A stretch of 5,530 nucleotides of DNA from JANYCD01 sp043738385 (lineage in GTDB: Bacteria > Pseudomonadota > Gammaproteobacteria > Burkholderiales > Rhodocyclaceae). The stretch spans positions 1 to 5,530 of the forward strand of contig JAYUGL010000136.1 of NCBI GenBank assembly GCA_043738385.1, read 5' to 3'. The notes below the pieces were generated by a model. The model worked only from the letters and a program-made list of their open reading frames with translations. It made no database searches and was not told the origin of the DNA. This document shows positions 5,193 to 5,530 of the stretch, in pieces. A program made the position numbers and the translations under genes. How positions within the stretch are numbered: the first letter of the stretch is position 1; every line of letters begins with the position of its first letter.

Positions 5193-5258
5193 GCCCAACC
5201 CGGCGGTTCACGCGGACTCCGCGCCTGCGGCGCTCCGCCGGTGACCTCCACGTTGGGC
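5193..5258 (+). other. attC: attC recombination site of cassette 3 (66 bp)
   Basis: R'' GCCCAAC (5193-5199) and R' GTTGGGC (5252-5258) are exact complements and fit RYYYAAC and GTTRRRY. Both spacers are 5 nt. L'' GGTTCAC (5205-5211) pairs with L' GTGACC (5241-5246) with one extra T. The centre holds GCGCC (5221-5225), TGC, GGCGC (5229-5233), flanked by GCGGA/TCCGC pairing. This is the best-preserved attC in the window. Confidence 0.95.
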
Positions 5259-5530
5259 GGCAATCCAGCTGCACAACACTGTCAACCAAAAGGAGAAATC
5301 ACTATGTATCACCAAACCCTGATTGGCCGCTCAATGCAGGCGGCAGTGCGTTGTTCGTTGTTGTTCTTGTTGGGCCTCGTCGGCTCGTTCGCTTACGCAC
5401 AAGCGCCTGCGCAAGAGCAGGCACTGACGCGGACTGCCCGTGATGCGCAGCTTAAGTGGGGACCCTGCCCGCCGTTCTTGCCCAAAGGATGCGGCATCGC
5501 CGTTCTTCACGGCGACCCTGCAAAAGACAA
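5253..5530 (+). mobile_element. Integron gene cassette 4, partial (exported cupin-like protein)
   Basis: Begins TTGGGCGG after the crossover in the R' box of the preceding attC and runs off the window. Prediction from the pattern: its attC R'' should be close to GCCCAAC if the cassette is intact. Confidence 0.75.
5304..5530 (+). CDS. Exported cupin-like protein, N-terminal part (3' end outside window)
   Basis: The frame opens with ATG at 5304, 8 nt after AGGAG (5291-5295), and stays open to the edge (75 codons seen). The N-terminus is a typical Sec signal peptide: Arg9, a hydrophobic core SLLFLLGLVGSFAYA (about 18-32) and a likely signal peptidase I cut after AYA (32/33), so the product should be periplasmic or secreted. 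The mature part starts Ala/Gln-rich and then reads LKWGPCPPFLPKGCGIAVLH, then GDPAKD. This W-P-P-LP-G-(8)-GDP pattern is the lead-in of a family of small cupin-domain proteins; the metal-binding His residues would come later, outside the window. The cupin assignment is from pattern memory and is moderate. No catalytic role can be given. Confidence 0.7.
   Translation, partial: MYHQTLIGRSMQAAVRCSLLFLLGLVGSFAYAQAPAQEQALTRTARDAQLKWGPCPPFLPKGCGIAVLHGDPAKD

Larger units (their letters stand above)
4725..5252 (+). mobile_element. Integron gene cassette 3 (hicBA toxin-antitoxin)
   Basis: A 528-bp unit beginning TTGGGC (4725-4730) and ending at G5252 of a well-formed attC whose R'' is GCCCAAC, the complement of GTTGGGC. 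Toxin-antitoxin pairs are well known in sedentary chromosomal integrons, where they are thought to stabilise the array; here the toxin gene is broken. Confidence 0.78.

Noticed and set aside
4988..5263. 91-codon minus-strand frame ending at the attC
   Set aside because: It is antisense to the hicA remnant and runs through the attC hairpin; no family pattern and no ribosome site.

Overview
The window looks like a GC-rich Pseudomonadota chromosome, most likely gamma- or betaproteobacterial. This rests on the high GC of the left half and on the form of the two selenium genes; no marker fixes the species. It has two parts: an ordinary chromosomal part (about 1-3490) and a run of integron gene cassettes (about 3623 to the right edge).

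Left part. The C-terminal end of an unrecognised protein (1-473, +) converges on selD (502-1539, -), which makes selenophosphate. selD diverges from selU/mnmH (1551-2603, +), the tRNA 2-selenouridine synthase that uses selenophosphate, and only 11 bp separate the two start codons. Together they form a selenium route to tRNA wobble-base modification. No selA, selB or selC is visible here. A 330-bp gene-free stretch with several small palindromes and a possible five-codon leader ORF precedes a stand-alone NTF2/SnoaL-like gene (2934-3491, +).

Right part. From 3622 the sequence is cut into units bounded by integron recombination sites. Two sites have the full attC layout: 7-bp R'' and R' boxes, exact 5-nt spacers, L''/L' boxes with one unpaired base, and a central hairpin (4083-4169 and 5193-5258). 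A third (4674-4730) is degenerate. Terminal boxes also match within cassettes: cassette 1 opens with GTTAGGG and closes with its reverse complement CCCTAAC, and cassette 3 opens with TTGGGC and closes with GCCCAAC. The cassettes carry, in order, a two-TM protein with a PH-like tail, a two-TM YcxB-like protein, a hicBA toxin-antitoxin pair whose toxin gene is broken in two places, and the start of an exported cupin-like protein. All genes point the same way, one small transcription unit per cassette, as usual in such arrays.

No integrase gene is in the window. The left end of the array (3601-3628) is not a normal attC; it has a tandem 8-bp repeat running into the crossover point, next to a 7-bp inverted repeat and a plausible sigma-70 promoter. 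It may be an attI-like site, a secondary insertion point, or the edge of an integrase-less cassette cluster (CALIN).
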